NCBI RefSeq assembly: GCF_003391395.1
Contig: NZ_CP024190.1
Span: forward strand, 4,774,001 to 4,838,000
Reading direction: 5' to 3'
DNA from: Mycobacterium marinum
GTDB lineage: Bacteria; Actinomycetota; Actinomycetes; Mycobacteriales; Mycobacteriaceae
Length of the DNA stretch: 64,000 bases
Below, one piece after another: positions 44,112 through 54,618 of the stretch. Within the stretch, counting starts at the first letter, position 1. Each line of letters starts with the position of its first letter. A model generated the notes under the pieces. It was not told the DNA's origin and did no database searches. It worked only from the letters and a program-made list of their open reading frames with translations. The position numbers and the translations under genes are program-made.

Positions 44112-45427
44112 GTGAACCACTCGGTCCTGGCTGGGCTGCTGACCGACAAGTACGAGATGACCATGCTGGCGGCCGCGCTGCGCGACGGCACCGCCGAGCG
44201 CCGGACGTCATGGGAGGTCTTCGCCCGTCGGCTGCCCGCCGGCCGCAGATATGGGTGGTGGCCGGGACCGGCCGCCTCCTGGAACTCTTGCCCCGGTTCG
44301 GCTTCGACGACCAAGCATGCGAGTTGCTGGCCCAATTCCTGGATCCAGACACCGTGGCTTACCTGCGCGACTTCCGGTTCAGCGGCGACATCGACGGCTA
44401 TGCCGAAGGCGAGCTTTACTTCCCCGGGTCCCCCGTGCTCTCGGTACACGGCAGCTTCGCCGAATGCGTGCTGCTGGAGACTCTGGTGCTGTCGATCTTG
44501 AATCACGACTCAGCGATCGCCTCGGCCGCGGCCCGGATGGTCAGTGCCGCCGGCGATCGCCCCTTGATCGAAATGGGTTCGCGGCGCACCCATGAGTGCG
44601 CCGCGGTCGCTGCCGCCCGAGCCGCATACATTGCCGGGTGCACCGGCTCCTCCAATCTGGAAGCCCGGCAACTCTACGGCGTCCCCGCCGAGGGCACCGC
44701 CGCGCACGCGTTCACCATGGTGCATATCAACCAGGACCGCACACCGGCCTTGGCCGAGCTGGCCGCGTTCCGGGCCCAGATCGACGCGCTCGGGCCGGAC
44801 ACCACGCTGCTCGTCGATACCTATGACGTGACGACCGGGGTGGCCAACGCCGTGGCCGCCGCGGGTACGGCTCTGGGCGCGGTCCGCATCGACTCCGGCG
44901 AGCTGGGTGTACTCGCCCGGCAGGCGCGCCAGCAACTCGACGCCCTGGGGGCCACCGAAACCCAAATCATGGTCTCGGGCGATCTGGACGAGTTTTCCAT
45001 CGCCGCGCTGCGCGCGGAGCCGGTCGATCGCTACGGCGTCGGCACCTCGCTGGTCACCGGCTCGGGCGCACCAACGGCGAGCATGGTTTACAAACTTGTT
45101 GAGGTCGAAGGCATTCCGGTGCAGAAGCGCAGCAGCCAGAAGGAATCCCGCGGTGGCCGCAAGGAGGCGCTGCGGCTGGCGCGACCGACGGGAACCGTCA
45201 CCGAGGAGATCGTGCACCCGGCCGGTCGACCGCCGGCCAACACTGGGCTACACCGGGTGTTGACGACACCGCTGGTTCGCAACGGAAAGCCGATGGTCAC
45301 CACCGATCCAGATACTCTCGCCGCAGCCCGAAAGCTGGTGGCGTCTGGGCTACGCAGCTTGCCTTGGGAGGGACTGAAATTGGCACCCGGCGAACCCGCC
45401 ATCCCGACCCAGACCATCTCGGCCTGA
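44112..45427 (+). pseudogene. pncB1: PncB1, nicotinate phosphoribosyltransferase, frameshifted
   Basis: PncB converts nicotinate and PRPP to nicotinate mononucleotide in NAD salvage. GTG 44112 begins HSVLAGLLTDKYEMTMLAA and continues to RRYG at about 44252; the family sequence then resumes in another frame with VVAGTGRLLELLPRF. One missing G in GGGTGGTGG (GGGG expected) explains it. Downstream motifs are complete: GSFAECVLLETLVLS, GSRRTHECAAVAAARAA, VDTYDVTTGVANAV, RIDSGELGVLA and GVGTSLVTGSGAP. A downstream start might give a truncated protein without the N-terminal domain. It may be a single-base error; otherwise a second pncB elsewhere would have to serve. Confidence 0.85.
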
Positions 45428-45462
45428 GAGCCGGCTTGACCACGAGGGAGCAACCACGTCCC

Positions 45463-47484
45463 GTGCCCGAGTCTGCGTCCGTTCCCGAGCTGCTGGCGAT
45501 TGCCGTGGCCGCAGTGGGTGGCAGCGAACGTCCCGGCCAGGTGGAGATGGCCGACGCTGTTGCGCGGTCATTCCAGTCCGGCGAGCACTTGGTTGTTCAG
45601 GCCGGCACCGGCACCGGCAAATCGCTGGCGTACCTGATTCCGGCGATTGTGCGCGCGCTCGACGACAACGCACCCGTGGTGGTGTCTACCGCAACAATTG
45701 CGCTGCAGCGCCAGCTCGTCGATCGCGACCTACCCCGGCTGGCCGACGCACTCGCCGATGCACTCCCCCGCCAACCGCGGTTCGCGCTGCTCAAGGGGCG
45801 ACGAAACTATCTATGTCTGAACAAGATCCACAGCGATGGCTCGACCGGCGATCCGGAAGCCGACGATCAGCCGCAAGAGGAACTCTTCAACCCGATGGCC
45901 GCCACCGCACTGGGCCGCGACGTGGCACGACTGACCGAATGGGCGTCCACCACCGACACCGGTGACCGCGACGACCTCAAGCCTGGGGTCGCTGAACGGT
46001 CCTGGTCCCAGGTCAGCGTCTCGGCGCGGGAATGCATCGGCGTGGCCCGCTGTCCCTACGGATCCGAGTGCTTCTCGGAACGTGCGCGCAGCCGCGCCGG
46101 TGGCGCCGACATCGTCGTCACCAACCACGCGTTGCTGGCCATCGATGCTGTCGCGGAATCGACAGTGCTGCCGGAACATTCACTACTGGTCGTCGACGAG
46201 GCGCACGAGTTGACCGACCGGGTGACCTCGGTGGCCACCGCGGAACTGACCTCAGCCGCCCTCAGCGCGGCGACGCGGCGCATCGCGCGTCTGGTGAGTC
46301 CGGAGCTGACCCAGCGGTTGGATGCGGCATCGACCACCTTCGCCTCGGCCATCCACGACGGGACGCCCGGCCGCATCGACCACCTCGACGATGAGTTGGC
46401 GACCTACCTGACCGCGCTGCGCGATGCCGCCGGCGCGGCCCGCTCGGCGATCTCCGGCACCAGCGACGCCGCGGCCGCATCAGCGCGCGCCGAATCAGCC
46501 GCGGCGTTGGCCGACATCTCCGATACCGCGTCACGAATCCTGACCTCATTCACGCCGCCCATCCCCGACCGCACCGATGTGGTCTGGCTCGAACACGAGG
46601 AAAACCGGGGTTCGCCGCGGGCCGTACTGCGGGTAGCACCGTTGTCGGTGGCCGGGCTGCTGGCCGCCACGGTGTTCTCCCGATCGACGACGGTGTTGAC
46701 CTCGGCAACGCTGACGGTGGGCGGAAGCTTCGATGCCATGGCCACGGCCTGGGGCCTGACCGGACCTGGGACCGACCCCAAAAGCGAAGCGGCCGAACAA
46801 CGCACGCCGTGGCGTGGCCTCGACGTCGGATCACCGTTCCACCACGCCAAGTCGGGAATCCTCTATGTGGCCGCCCACCTCCCACCGCCCGGCCGGGAGG
46901 GAGCGGCTGCGGCCGAGCAGCTGACCGAAATCGCCGAGCTCATCACCGCGGCCGGTGGGCGCACCCTGGGCCTGTTCTCCTCGATGCGGGCGGCCCGCGC
47001 CGCAGCGGAAGCCATGCGGGAGCGGCTCTCGACACCGGTGCTGTGCCAGGGCGACGACAGCACCTCCGCACTAGTCGAGCAGTTCGCCGACGACGCCGCC
47101 ACCTCGTTGTTCGGCACGTTGTCGCTGTGGCAGGGCGTCGACGTGCCCGGACCATCGTTGTCCCTGGTGCTGATCGACCGCATCCCGTTTCCGCGCCCGG
47201 ACGACCCGTTGCTCAGTGCCCGGCAACGGGCGGTGGCGGCCCGGGGCGGCAATGGTTTCATGGCCGTGGCGGCCAACCACGCGGCGCTGCTGCTGGCGCA
47301 GGGGGCGGGACGGCTGTTACGCCGCGTCACCGACCGGGGCGTGGTCGCAGTTCTGGACTCGCGGATGGCGACCGCCCGGTATGGGAGCTATCTGCGCGAC
47401 TCGCTACCCCCGTTCTGGCAGACCACCAATGGCACCCAGGTTCGCCAGGCACTGCAGCGATTGGCCGAACTCGACGAGACCTAG
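45463..47484 (+). CDS. dinG: DinG-family ATP-dependent DNA helicase
   Basis: A 673-residue superfamily 2 (XPD/DinG-like) 5'-3' helicase. It has Walker A QAGTGTGKSLAYL, the iron-sulfur cysteines in NYLCLNKI and ECIGVARCPYGSECF, the DEAH box VVDEAHEL, motif III TTVLTSATLTVGGSF, and motif VI QGAGRLLRRVTDRG. The start GTG 45463 (PESASVPELLAIAVAA) has GGGAG upstream and fits the M. tuberculosis N-terminus; the frame also extends back into pncB1. It probably unwinds structured or R-loop DNA. Confidence 0.93.
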   Translation: MPESASVPELLAIAVAAVGGSERPGQVEMADAVARSFQSGEHLVVQAGTGTGKSLAYLIPAIVRALDDNAPVVVSTATIALQRQLVDRDLPRLADALADALPRQPRFALLKGRRNYLCLNKIHSDGSTGDPEADDQPQEELFNPMAATALGRDVARLTEWASTTDTGDRDDLKPGVAERSWSQVSVSARECIGVARCPYGSECFSERARSRAGGADIVVTNHALLAIDAVAESTVLPEHSLLVVDEAHELTDRVTSVATAELTSAALSAATRRIARLVSPELTQRLDAASTTFASAIHDGTPGRIDHLDDELATYLTALRDAAGAARSAISGTSDAAAASARAESAAALADISDTASRILTSFTPPIPDRTDVVWLEHEENRGSPRAVLRVAPLSVAGLLAATVFSRSTTVLTSATLTVGGSFDAMATAWGLTGPGTDPKSEAAEQRTPWRGLDVGSPFHHAKSGILYVAAHLPPPGREGAAAAEQLTEIAELITAAGGRTLGLFSSMRAARAAAEAMRERLSTPVLCQGDDSTSALVEQFADDAATSLFGTLSLWQGVDVPGPSLSLVLIDRIPFPRPDDPLLSARQRAVAARGGNGFMAVAANHAALLLAQGAGRLLRRVTDRGVVAVLDSRMATARYGSYLRDSLPPFWQTTNGTQVRQALQRLAELDET

Positions 47485-50084
47485 CGGGTAGCGAGGGTGA
47501 CCAGCCCGAGTTCGTTGCTGGCGGCCAGCATCGGATGGCGCGGAAGCACGCGCACCGTGTATCCCAGCGCCCCCGCCATCGGCAGCGGGGTCGTCGTTGA
47601 GAAGACCTGATTGCCCGCGTCGGCGTGACCGGCATAAGACATCTCGACGGTGACCGGGTCAACCAGAACATCGCCGGCGTCGACTCTGCCCAGCACCGCT
47701 TGCACCGTCACTTCATCGGGCGCCAGCCCGGCCAGTTGCACGATCGCGGTAAGAGTCAGCTTCGATCCCAGCAATGGGGTGTCGGGCAGCCCCGTGCTGT
47801 CGACGTCGGTGATCTCGATGCTGGGCCAGGCCGCTTCCACACGTCGGCGGTAGGCGGCCAACTCGCGGGCCGCCTGGTACTCGGTGCCGTCCTCGGCGGT
47901 GGCGATGGTCTTGCGCCGCGATTGTGCCGCTGGTGCGTAATACCGCTCCGTGTAGTCGCGCACCATCCGCGACGCCAGCACCTTCGGGCCAAGTGTCTGC
48001 AAGGTGTGGCGCACCATCTCGATCCAGCGCGGCGGCACCCCCCGTTCGTCGCGCTCGTAGAACTTTGGCGCCACCGAATGCTCCAGCAGGTCGTAGAGTG
48101 CGCTGGCCTCCAGGTCGTCGCGTCGTTCCGGATCGGCCACCCCATCCGCAGACGGTATTTCCCAACCGTTTTCGCCGTCGTACCATTCGTCCCACCAGCC
48201 GTCGCGAATGGACAGATTCAGCCCACCGTTGAGCGCACTCTTCATTCCTGAAGTGCCACAGGCTTCCAGCGGTCGCAGCGGATTGTTCAGCCAAATGTCG
48301 CAACCCCAGTACAGGAATCGGGCCATCGACATGTCGTAGTTGGGCAGGAAAGCGATGCGGTGCCGCACCTCGGGCCGGTCGGCAAAACGCACCACTTGCT
48401 GGATCAGCGCCTTGCCGCCGTCATCGGCCGGATGCGATTTTCCGGCAACAATCAGCTGTATCGGCCGTTGCGGATCCAGCAAGAGCTTTTCCAACCGATC
48501 CGAATCACGCAACATCAACGTCAGACGCTTATACGTCGGGACTCGGCGGGCAAAACCTACGGTCAACACATCAGGATCGAATGCCGTTGGTATCCAACCC
48601 AGTTCGGCCTCGGATGCACCTCGCTCCAGCCAGGACTGCCGCAGCCGCGCCCGCACTTCCTGCACCAGCAACGATCGCAGTTGGGAACGGATCCACCACA
48701 GATGGCCGGGGTCCACCTGATTCAGTCGTAGCCACACGGCGGGCATGCTGAACGAGTCTGAGCCGGCCAGTTCGCGACCGAGTTCCAGCCACTGGGGGGC
48801 CGCCCAGGTGCGCGCGTGCACACCGTTGGTGATCGATCCGATCGGCACGTCGTCATGATCGAATCCCGGCCACAACTCGTTGAACATGGCCCGGCTCACC
48901 CTGCCGTGCAACAGCGAGACGCCATTGGCGCGCTGCGCTAGGCGCAGGCCCATGTGGGCCATGTTGAACTTGGTGGGATCGTCTTCTGCGCCCAGGGCAA
49001 GGATGCGCTCGGTGGGCACCCCGGGCAGCAACGTGGGCTCGTCATCGGCGAAATAGCGATGCACCATCTCCACCGGGAACCGGTCGATACCGGCGGGTAC
49101 GGGCGTGTGCGTGGTGAACACCGTGCTGGAGCGCACCACCGTCAACGCGGTGTCGAAGTCCAGTCCCGCGTCGGTGATCAGCTCACGGATCCGCTCGGCG
49201 CCGAGGAATCCGGCGTGCCCCTCGTTCATGTGGAACACCTCGGGGGCGGGCAGGCCCTGGATTGCGGTGAATGCCCGAATGGCCCGAATCCCGCCGATGC
49301 CGGCCAGGATCTCCTGCTTGATGCGGTGTTCCTGATCGCCACCGTAGAGCCGGTCGGTGACGCTGCGTAGGTCGTGTTCGTTTTCTGGAACATCGGAGTC
49401 GAGCAGCAGCAGCGGAACCCGACCGACCTGCGCCACCCAGATCCGGGCCCGCAGCCGAGCCGAATCCGGCAACGTCAGCTCGACCAGCACTGGGTCGCCG
49501 TTGGCGTTGGTGAGCAGGCGCAACGGCAGGCCTTGCGGGTCCAGCGATGGATAGGTTTCCTGCTGCCAGCCGTCTGCGGTCAGCGACTGCCGAAAGTAGC
49601 CGGAACGGTAATACAGACCGACCGCGATCAGCGGCAACCCCAGATCGGAGGCGGCCTTGAGGTGGTCACCAGCCAGAATCCCCAGTCCGCCGGAGTAGTT
49701 GGGCAACACCTCGGCGACGCCGAATTCCATCGAGAAGTAGGCGATGCCGGTGGGCATCGCAACGCCGTCGGCCTCCTGCTGCTGGTACCACAGCGGACGG
49801 TTGAGATAGTCGTTGAGATCGGCGGCAAGCGCGTCGAGTCGCCCCAGGAACTCTTCGTCGAGCGCCAGTTCATCGAGCCGCGCGGGCTTGACCGCGCCCA
49901 GCACCGCCACCGGGTCGTGGCCACAGCTGGTCCACAGCGCCGGATCGATGCTCGCGAACAGGTCTTGCGTTGGCTTTTCCCACGACCACCGCAGGTTCTT
50001 CGAAAGCTGGTAGAGCGCGGCCAGACGGTCGGGCAGATGCGTGCGGACGGTAAAGCGGCGAAGGGCTTTCACGCGAATAAACAT
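47481..50084 (-). CDS. glgP: GlgP, alpha-glucan phosphorylase
   Basis: An 867-residue GT35 enzyme that releases glucose 1-phosphate from alpha-1,4-glucan. Seen are EFGVAEVLPNYSGGLGILAG, FHMNEGHAGFLG, GFARRVPTYKRL, and the PLP-lysine region EACGTSGMKSALNGGLNLS with DGWWDEWYDGENGW. It is of the actinobacterial GlgP subtype. The start is ATG 50084, though GTG 50072 (VKALRRF) matches the M. tuberculosis start. It diverges from glgE-glgB across a 177-bp promoter region and converges on dinG. Confidence 0.95.
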   Translation of the reverse strand: MFIRVKALRRFTVRTHLPDRLAALYQLSKNLRWSWEKPTQDLFASIDPALWTSCGHDPVAVLGAVKPARLDELALDEEFLGRLDALAADLNDYLNRPLWYQQQEADGVAMPTGIAYFSMEFGVAEVLPNYSGGLGILAGDHLKAASDLGLPLIAVGLYYRSGYFRQSLTADGWQQETYPSLDPQGLPLRLLTNANGDPVLVELTLPDSARLRARIWVAQVGRVPLLLLDSDVPENEHDLRSVTDRLYGGDQEHRIKQEILAGIGGIRAIRAFTAIQGLPAPEVFHMNEGHAGFLGAERIRELITDAGLDFDTALTVVRSSTVFTTHTPVPAGIDRFPVEMVHRYFADDEPTLLPGVPTERILALGAEDDPTKFNMAHMGLRLAQRANGVSLLHGRVSRAMFNELWPGFDHDDVPIGSITNGVHARTWAAPQWLELGRELAGSDSFSMPAVWLRLNQVDPGHLWWIRSQLRSLLVQEVRARLRQSWLERGASEAELGWIPTAFDPDVLTVGFARRVPTYKRLTLMLRDSDRLEKLLLDPQRPIQLIVAGKSHPADDGGKALIQQVVRFADRPEVRHRIAFLPNYDMSMARFLYWGCDIWLNNPLRPLEACGTSGMKSALNGGLNLSIRDGWWDEWYDGENGWEIPSADGVADPERRDDLEASALYDLLEHSVAPKFYERDERGVPPRWIEMVRHTLQTLGPKVLASRMVRDYTERYYAPAAQSRRKTIATAEDGTEYQAARELAAYRRRVEAAWPSIEITDVDSTGLPDTPLLGSKLTLTAIVQLAGLAPDEVTVQAVLGRVDAGDVLVDPVTVEMSYAGHADAGNQVFSTTTPLPMAGALGYTVRVLPRHPMLAASNELGLVTLATR

Positions 50085-50261
50085 TACTGAGGATTTCTAG
50101 GTGCGCACGGCTAGAGATCGACTGCTTGGGCCCCTCCGGTGTGGTCTGACACTAGGGTGGGTATGGGGCGCTAGGAGACGAGCAGACAGCGACACACGAA
50201 GAAACCCCGGCGACATCTGCTGGTAATCGTCCGGGGTGGTGATCCAGGAACGGAGTGATCG

Positions 50262-52349
50262 GTGCCCGGTCGTGTCGAGATCGATAACGTCCAGCCCGTC
50301 GTCTCATGTGGCACATACCCCGCCAAAGCGGTGATCGGTGAGGTGATTCCGGTCAGCGCGTCGGTATGGCGGGAAGGTCACGAGGCGGTGGCCGCGACGC
50401 TGGTGGTGCGCTATTTGGGAGCGCGCTATCCGCAAGTCGCGGATGTACGAAGGATCCAGGCGGCTGCGGCCGCGGAAGCGGAGCTGAGCACCAGGCCAGC
50501 CGAACAGCAGCGGGTCAAGCCGTTGCTGTTTCCGATGACCATGGGCGAAGAGCCCTTCGTCTTCCACGGTCAGTTCACCCCCGACAGCGTCGGGCTGTGG
50601 ACGTTTCGCGTCGACGGCTGGGGTGACCCGATTCACAGCTGGCGGCACGGGCTGGTGGCCAAACTCGACGCCGGGCAGGGCGAGAGCGAGCTGTCCAACG
50701 ACCTGCTGGCCGGCGCGGCGCTGCTGGAGCGCGCCGCGACCGGGGTGCCGCGCGCACAACGCTGGCCGCTGATGGAGGCCGCGGCAGCATTGCGGGCCCC
50801 GGGCGATCCGGTGACTCGCTCGGCCCTGGCGCTGACGCCCGAGATCGACGAAGTGCTCGAGCTGTATCCGCTGCGGGATCTGGTCACCCGCGGCGAGCAG
50901 CTCGGAGTCTGGGTCGATCGGCCCGTGGCGCGCTTCGGGGCCTGGTATGAGATGTTCCCCCGCTCGACCGGTGGTTGGGACGACGAGGGCAAGCCGGTGC
51001 ACGGGACCTTCGCCACCGCGACGGCACAACTCCCCCGCATCGCGGGCATGGGATTCGACGTGGTCTACCTTCCGCCGATTCACCCGATCGGCAAGGTGCA
51101 CCGCAAGGGCCCCAACAACAACCCCACCGCCGTACCCGGGGATGTCGGATCTCCGTGGGCGATCGGCAGCGACGAGGGTGGTCACGACGCGGTCCATCCG
51201 GACCTGGGCACCATCGACGACTTTGATGAGTTCGTGGCAACGGCGCGCGATCTGGGCATGGAGGTCGCCCTGGATCTCGCGCTGCAGTGCGCTCCGGATC
51301 ACCCATGGGCGCGTGAACACCGCAACTGGTTCACGGAGTTGCCGGACGGCACCATCGCCTACGCGGAGAATCCGCCGAAGAAGTACCAGGACATCTATCC
51401 GCTCAACTTCGACAACGACCCTGCCGGGCTCTACGCCGAAGTCTTGCGGGTGGTGCAATATTGGATCGACCATGGGGTCAAGTTCTTTCGAGTTGACAAC
51501 CCGCACACCAAGCCGCCCAATTTCTGGGCTTGGCTGATCGGCCAGATCAAGGCCGTCGACCCCGACGTCCTGTTCCTGTCCGAGGCGTTCACGCCGCCGG
51601 CCCGTCAGTACGGACTGGCCAAGCTCGGCTTCACCCAGTCCTACAGCTATTTCACCTGGCGGACCGCCAAGTGGGAGCTCACCGAATTCGGCAACGACAT
51701 AGCCAAGCTCGCCGACTTCCGACGGCCCAACCTCTTCGTCAACACCCCCGACATCCTGCACGCCGTGCTGCAGCACCATGGCCCAGGCATGTTCGCCATC
51801 CGCGCGGTGCTGGCCGCCACCATGGGTCCCGCTTGGGGCGTGTACTCGGGCTATGAGTTGTTCGAGCACCGCGCCGTGCGCGAGGGCAGCGAGGAGTACC
51901 TGGACTCGGAGAAGTATGAACTGCGTCCTCGTGACTTCGCGGGTGCTCTCGCCGAGGGCAGATCGCTGGAACCGTTCATCACACAGCTCAACGCGATTCG
52001 GCGACTGCATCCGGCACTGCAGCAGTTGCGCACGATCTACTTCCACCATGTCGACAATGACGCGTTGCTGGCCTACAGCAAGTTCGACCCGGCCACCGGC
52101 GACTGCGTTCTGGTGGTCGTGACGCTGAATGCCTTCACGCCCGAGGTGGCCACACTGTCGTTGGACATGCACGCATTGGGCATGGAGCCCTACGACCGGT
52201 TCTGGGTACGTGACGAAGTAACCGGCGAGGAATATCAGTGGGGGCAAACGAATTACATTCGCATCGATCCGGGCCGAGCGGTTGCCCACATCATCAACAT
52301 GCCACTTATACCGGAACAATCTCGAATCACATTGCTACGCAGGAGGTGA
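50262..52349 (+). CDS. glgE: GlgE, maltose-1-phosphate maltosyltransferase
   Basis: A 695-residue GH13_3 enzyme that extends alpha-glucan with maltosyl units from maltose 1-phosphate; loss in M. tuberculosis causes toxic maltose 1-phosphate build-up. The catalytic nucleophile lies in FFRVDNPHTKPPNFW, the acid/base in LFLSEAFTPPARQYG, and the substrate region LPPIHPIGKVHRKGPNN is complete. The start is GTG 50262 with GGAG upstream. glgB follows 6 bp downstream, so they form an operon. Confidence 0.96.
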   Translation: MPGRVEIDNVQPVVSCGTYPAKAVIGEVIPVSASVWREGHEAVAATLVVRYLGARYPQVADVRRIQAAAAAEAELSTRPAEQQRVKPLLFPMTMGEEPFVFHGQFTPDSVGLWTFRVDGWGDPIHSWRHGLVAKLDAGQGESELSNDLLAGAALLERAATGVPRAQRWPLMEAAAALRAPGDPVTRSALALTPEIDEVLELYPLRDLVTRGEQLGVWVDRPVARFGAWYEMFPRSTGGWDDEGKPVHGTFATATAQLPRIAGMGFDVVYLPPIHPIGKVHRKGPNNNPTAVPGDVGSPWAIGSDEGGHDAVHPDLGTIDDFDEFVATARDLGMEVALDLALQCAPDHPWAREHRNWFTELPDGTIAYAENPPKKYQDIYPLNFDNDPAGLYAEVLRVVQYWIDHGVKFFRVDNPHTKPPNFWAWLIGQIKAVDPDVLFLSEAFTPPARQYGLAKLGFTQSYSYFTWRTAKWELTEFGNDIAKLADFRRPNLFVNTPDILHAVLQHHGPGMFAIRAVLAATMGPAWGVYSGYELFEHRAVREGSEEYLDSEKYELRPRDFAGALAEGRSLEPFITQLNAIRRLHPALQQLRTIYFHHVDNDALLAYSKFDPATGDCVLVVVTLNAFTPEVATLSLDMHALGMEPYDRFWVRDEVTGEEYQWGQTNYIRIDPGRAVAHIINMPLIPEQSRITLLRRR

Positions 52350-52355
52350 GGGGCA

Positions 52356-54551
52356 GTGAGCAGAACCGACCAACTCGCCGGGACGCACCTGGCGCCCGAA
52401 CCCAACGACTTGGCGCGCCTAGTCGCCGGTTCACACCACAATCCGCATGGCGTCCTGGGCGCCCACGAGTACGGCGACCACACAGTCATCCGTGCGTTTC
52501 GGCCGCACGCGGCAGAAGTGATCGCCATAGTCGGTGACCACCGGTTTCCGATGCAGCACATCGAGTCTGGCTTGTTCGCAGTCGCGCTGCCCTTTGTCGA
52601 CCTCATCGACTACCGACTGCAAGTCAGCTATGAGAACTCGGAGCCGTTCACGGTTGCCGACGCGTACCGCTTCCTGCCCACCCTGGGCGAGGTGGACCTG
52701 CACCTGTTCGCCGAGGGCCGCCATGAGCGACTCTGGGAGGCGCTCGGCGCCCACCCCCGCTTGTTCACCACGGCCGACGGCGTGGTCCACGGGGTGTCCT
52801 TCGCGGTGTGGGCTCCCAACGCCGAGGGTGTCAGCCTGATCGGCGACTTCAACGGATGGAGCGGCAGTGAAGCTCCCATGCGGGTGTTGGGTTCCTCGGG
52901 GGTGTGGGAATTATTCTGGCCCGACTTCCCCGCCGACGGGCTCTACAAGTTCCGGGTACACGGAGCCGACGGTGTGGTCTCGGAGCGGGCCGACCCGTTC
53001 GCCTTCGGCACCGAAGTACCGCCCCAGACGGCATCGCGGGTAACCGTAAGCGACTACAGCTGGGGTGACGGCGTCTGGATGAACGAGCGTGCACAACGCA
53101 ATCCGGTATTCGAGCCGATGAGCACCTACGAGGTCCACCTAGGTTCGTGGCGACCCGGCCTCAGCTATCGCCAGCTCGCCACGGAGCTGACGGATTACGT
53201 TGTGGCACATAAGTTCACTCACGTAGAGCTACTCCCCGTTGCAGAACATCCGTTCGCCGGGTCGTGGGGATACCAGGTCACGTCCTACTACGCGCCGACA
53301 TCCCGGTTCGGCACCCCCGACGACTTCCGGGCCCTGGTCGATGCACTGCACCAAGCGGGCATCGGGGTCATCGTGGACTGGGTGCCCGCGCACTTCCCCA
53401 AGGATGCATGGGCCCTAGGGCGGTTCGACGGGACACCGCTCTACGAACACTCGGACCCCAAAAGGGGTGAGCAACTAGACTGGGGAACTTACGTTTTCGA
53501 CTTCGGCCGGCCTGAGGTGCGCAACTTCCTGGTGGCCAACGCGTTGTACTGGATCGAGCAGTTCCACATCGATGGCCTGCGAGTGGACGCGGTGGCGTCG
53601 ATGCTGTATCTGGACTACTCCCGCCCGCAGGACGGCTGGACACCGAACATCTACGGCGGGCGAGAGAACCTGGAGGCGGTGCAGTTCCTGCAGGAAATGA
53701 ATGCCACAGCGCACAAGGCAGCGCCGGGCATCGTCACCATTGCCGAGGAGTCCACCTCGTGGCCCGGGGTGACTCGACCAACCAGCATTGGCGGCCTGGG
53801 CTTCTCGATGAAATGGAACATGGGCTGGATGCACGACACGCTCGACTACGTCAGCCGCGATCCCATCTATCGCAGCTACCACCATCACGAGATGACGTTC
53901 TCGATGCTGTACGCGTTCAGCGAGAACTACGTGCTGCCGCTGAGTCACGATGAGGTGGTCCACGGCAAAGGCACGTTATGGGGCCGGATGCCGGGTAGCA
54001 ATCACACCAAGGCCGCCGGCTTGCGGAGCCTGCTCGCCTACCAATGGGCCCACCCCGGCAAGCAACTGCTGTTCATGGGACAGGAGTTCGGTCAGCGCGC
54101 CGAGTGGTCCGAACAGCGCGGCCTGGACTGGTTCCAACTCGACGAGAACGGCTTCTCGAATGGCGTCTTGCGCCTGGTCCGCGACATCAACGAGATCTAC
54201 TGCGACCATTGCGCATTGTGGAGTCAGGACACCACCCCCGAGGGCTATTCCTGGATCGACGCCAACGACTCGGCGAACAATGTCTTGAGCTTCCTGCGGC
54301 ATGGCAGCGACGGCTCGGTGATGGCCTGCATATTCAACTTCGCGGGTTCAGAACACAGCGACTATCGCCTCGGCCTGCCGATCGCCGGTCGTTGGCGTGA
54401 GGTGCTCAATACCGACGCAACGATCTACAACGGCTCTGGAGTCGGTAATTTCGGCGGCGTTGATGCCACCGCGGAGCCATGGCACGGCCGTCCGGCATCC
54501 GCGGTGCTGGTGCTGCCGCCCTCGTCGGCGCTGTGGCTGGAACCCGCCTAG
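52356..54551 (+). CDS. glgB: GlgB, 1,4-alpha-glucan branching enzyme
   Basis: A 731-residue GH13_9 branching enzyme. The N-terminal N1/CBM48 domains include LARLVAGSHHNPHGVLGAHE and FAVWAPNAEGVSLIGDFNGW; the catalytic barrel has GLRVDAVASMLYLDYS (nucleophile Asp), VTIAEESTSWPGVT (acid/base Glu) and LPLSHDEVVHGKGTLWG. It adds alpha-1,6 branches to the linear glucan made by GlgE. The start is GTG 52356 with GGAGGTGAGG just upstream. No PE_PGRS gene lies between it and the thioredoxin-like gene, unlike M. tuberculosis. Confidence 0.96.
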   Translation: MSRTDQLAGTHLAPEPNDLARLVAGSHHNPHGVLGAHEYGDHTVIRAFRPHAAEVIAIVGDHRFPMQHIESGLFAVALPFVDLIDYRLQVSYENSEPFTVADAYRFLPTLGEVDLHLFAEGRHERLWEALGAHPRLFTTADGVVHGVSFAVWAPNAEGVSLIGDFNGWSGSEAPMRVLGSSGVWELFWPDFPADGLYKFRVHGADGVVSERADPFAFGTEVPPQTASRVTVSDYSWGDGVWMNERAQRNPVFEPMSTYEVHLGSWRPGLSYRQLATELTDYVVAHKFTHVELLPVAEHPFAGSWGYQVTSYYAPTSRFGTPDDFRALVDALHQAGIGVIVDWVPAHFPKDAWALGRFDGTPLYEHSDPKRGEQLDWGTYVFDFGRPEVRNFLVANALYWIEQFHIDGLRVDAVASMLYLDYSRPQDGWTPNIYGGRENLEAVQFLQEMNATAHKAAPGIVTIAEESTSWPGVTRPTSIGGLGFSMKWNMGWMHDTLDYVSRDPIYRSYHHHEMTFSMLYAFSENYVLPLSHDEVVHGKGTLWGRMPGSNHTKAAGLRSLLAYQWAHPGKQLLFMGQEFGQRAEWSEQRGLDWFQLDENGFSNGVLRLVRDINEIYCDHCALWSQDTTPEGYSWIDANDSANNVLSFLRHGSDGSVMACIFNFAGSEHSDYRLGLPIAGRWREVLNTDATIYNGSGVGNFGGVDATAEPWHGRPASAVLVLPPSSALWLEPA

Positions 54552-54618
54552 CCGCGATCGACGCCGGCGCCACCGCGACCCACCCGGCATCAGCGGGGGC
54601 GGTTGATGCTGCTGGCCG

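Noticed and set aside
44072..45427. 451-codon frame taken as intact pncB1
   Set aside because: Its first 60 residues are out of frame with the PncB N-terminus, which is found in another frame from 44112; the intact look is an artefact of an open frame.
50304..52319. 671-codon open frame on the minus strand
   Set aside because: It is the antisense shadow of glgE, whose catalytic motifs are complete; the minus frame has no recognisable motif.
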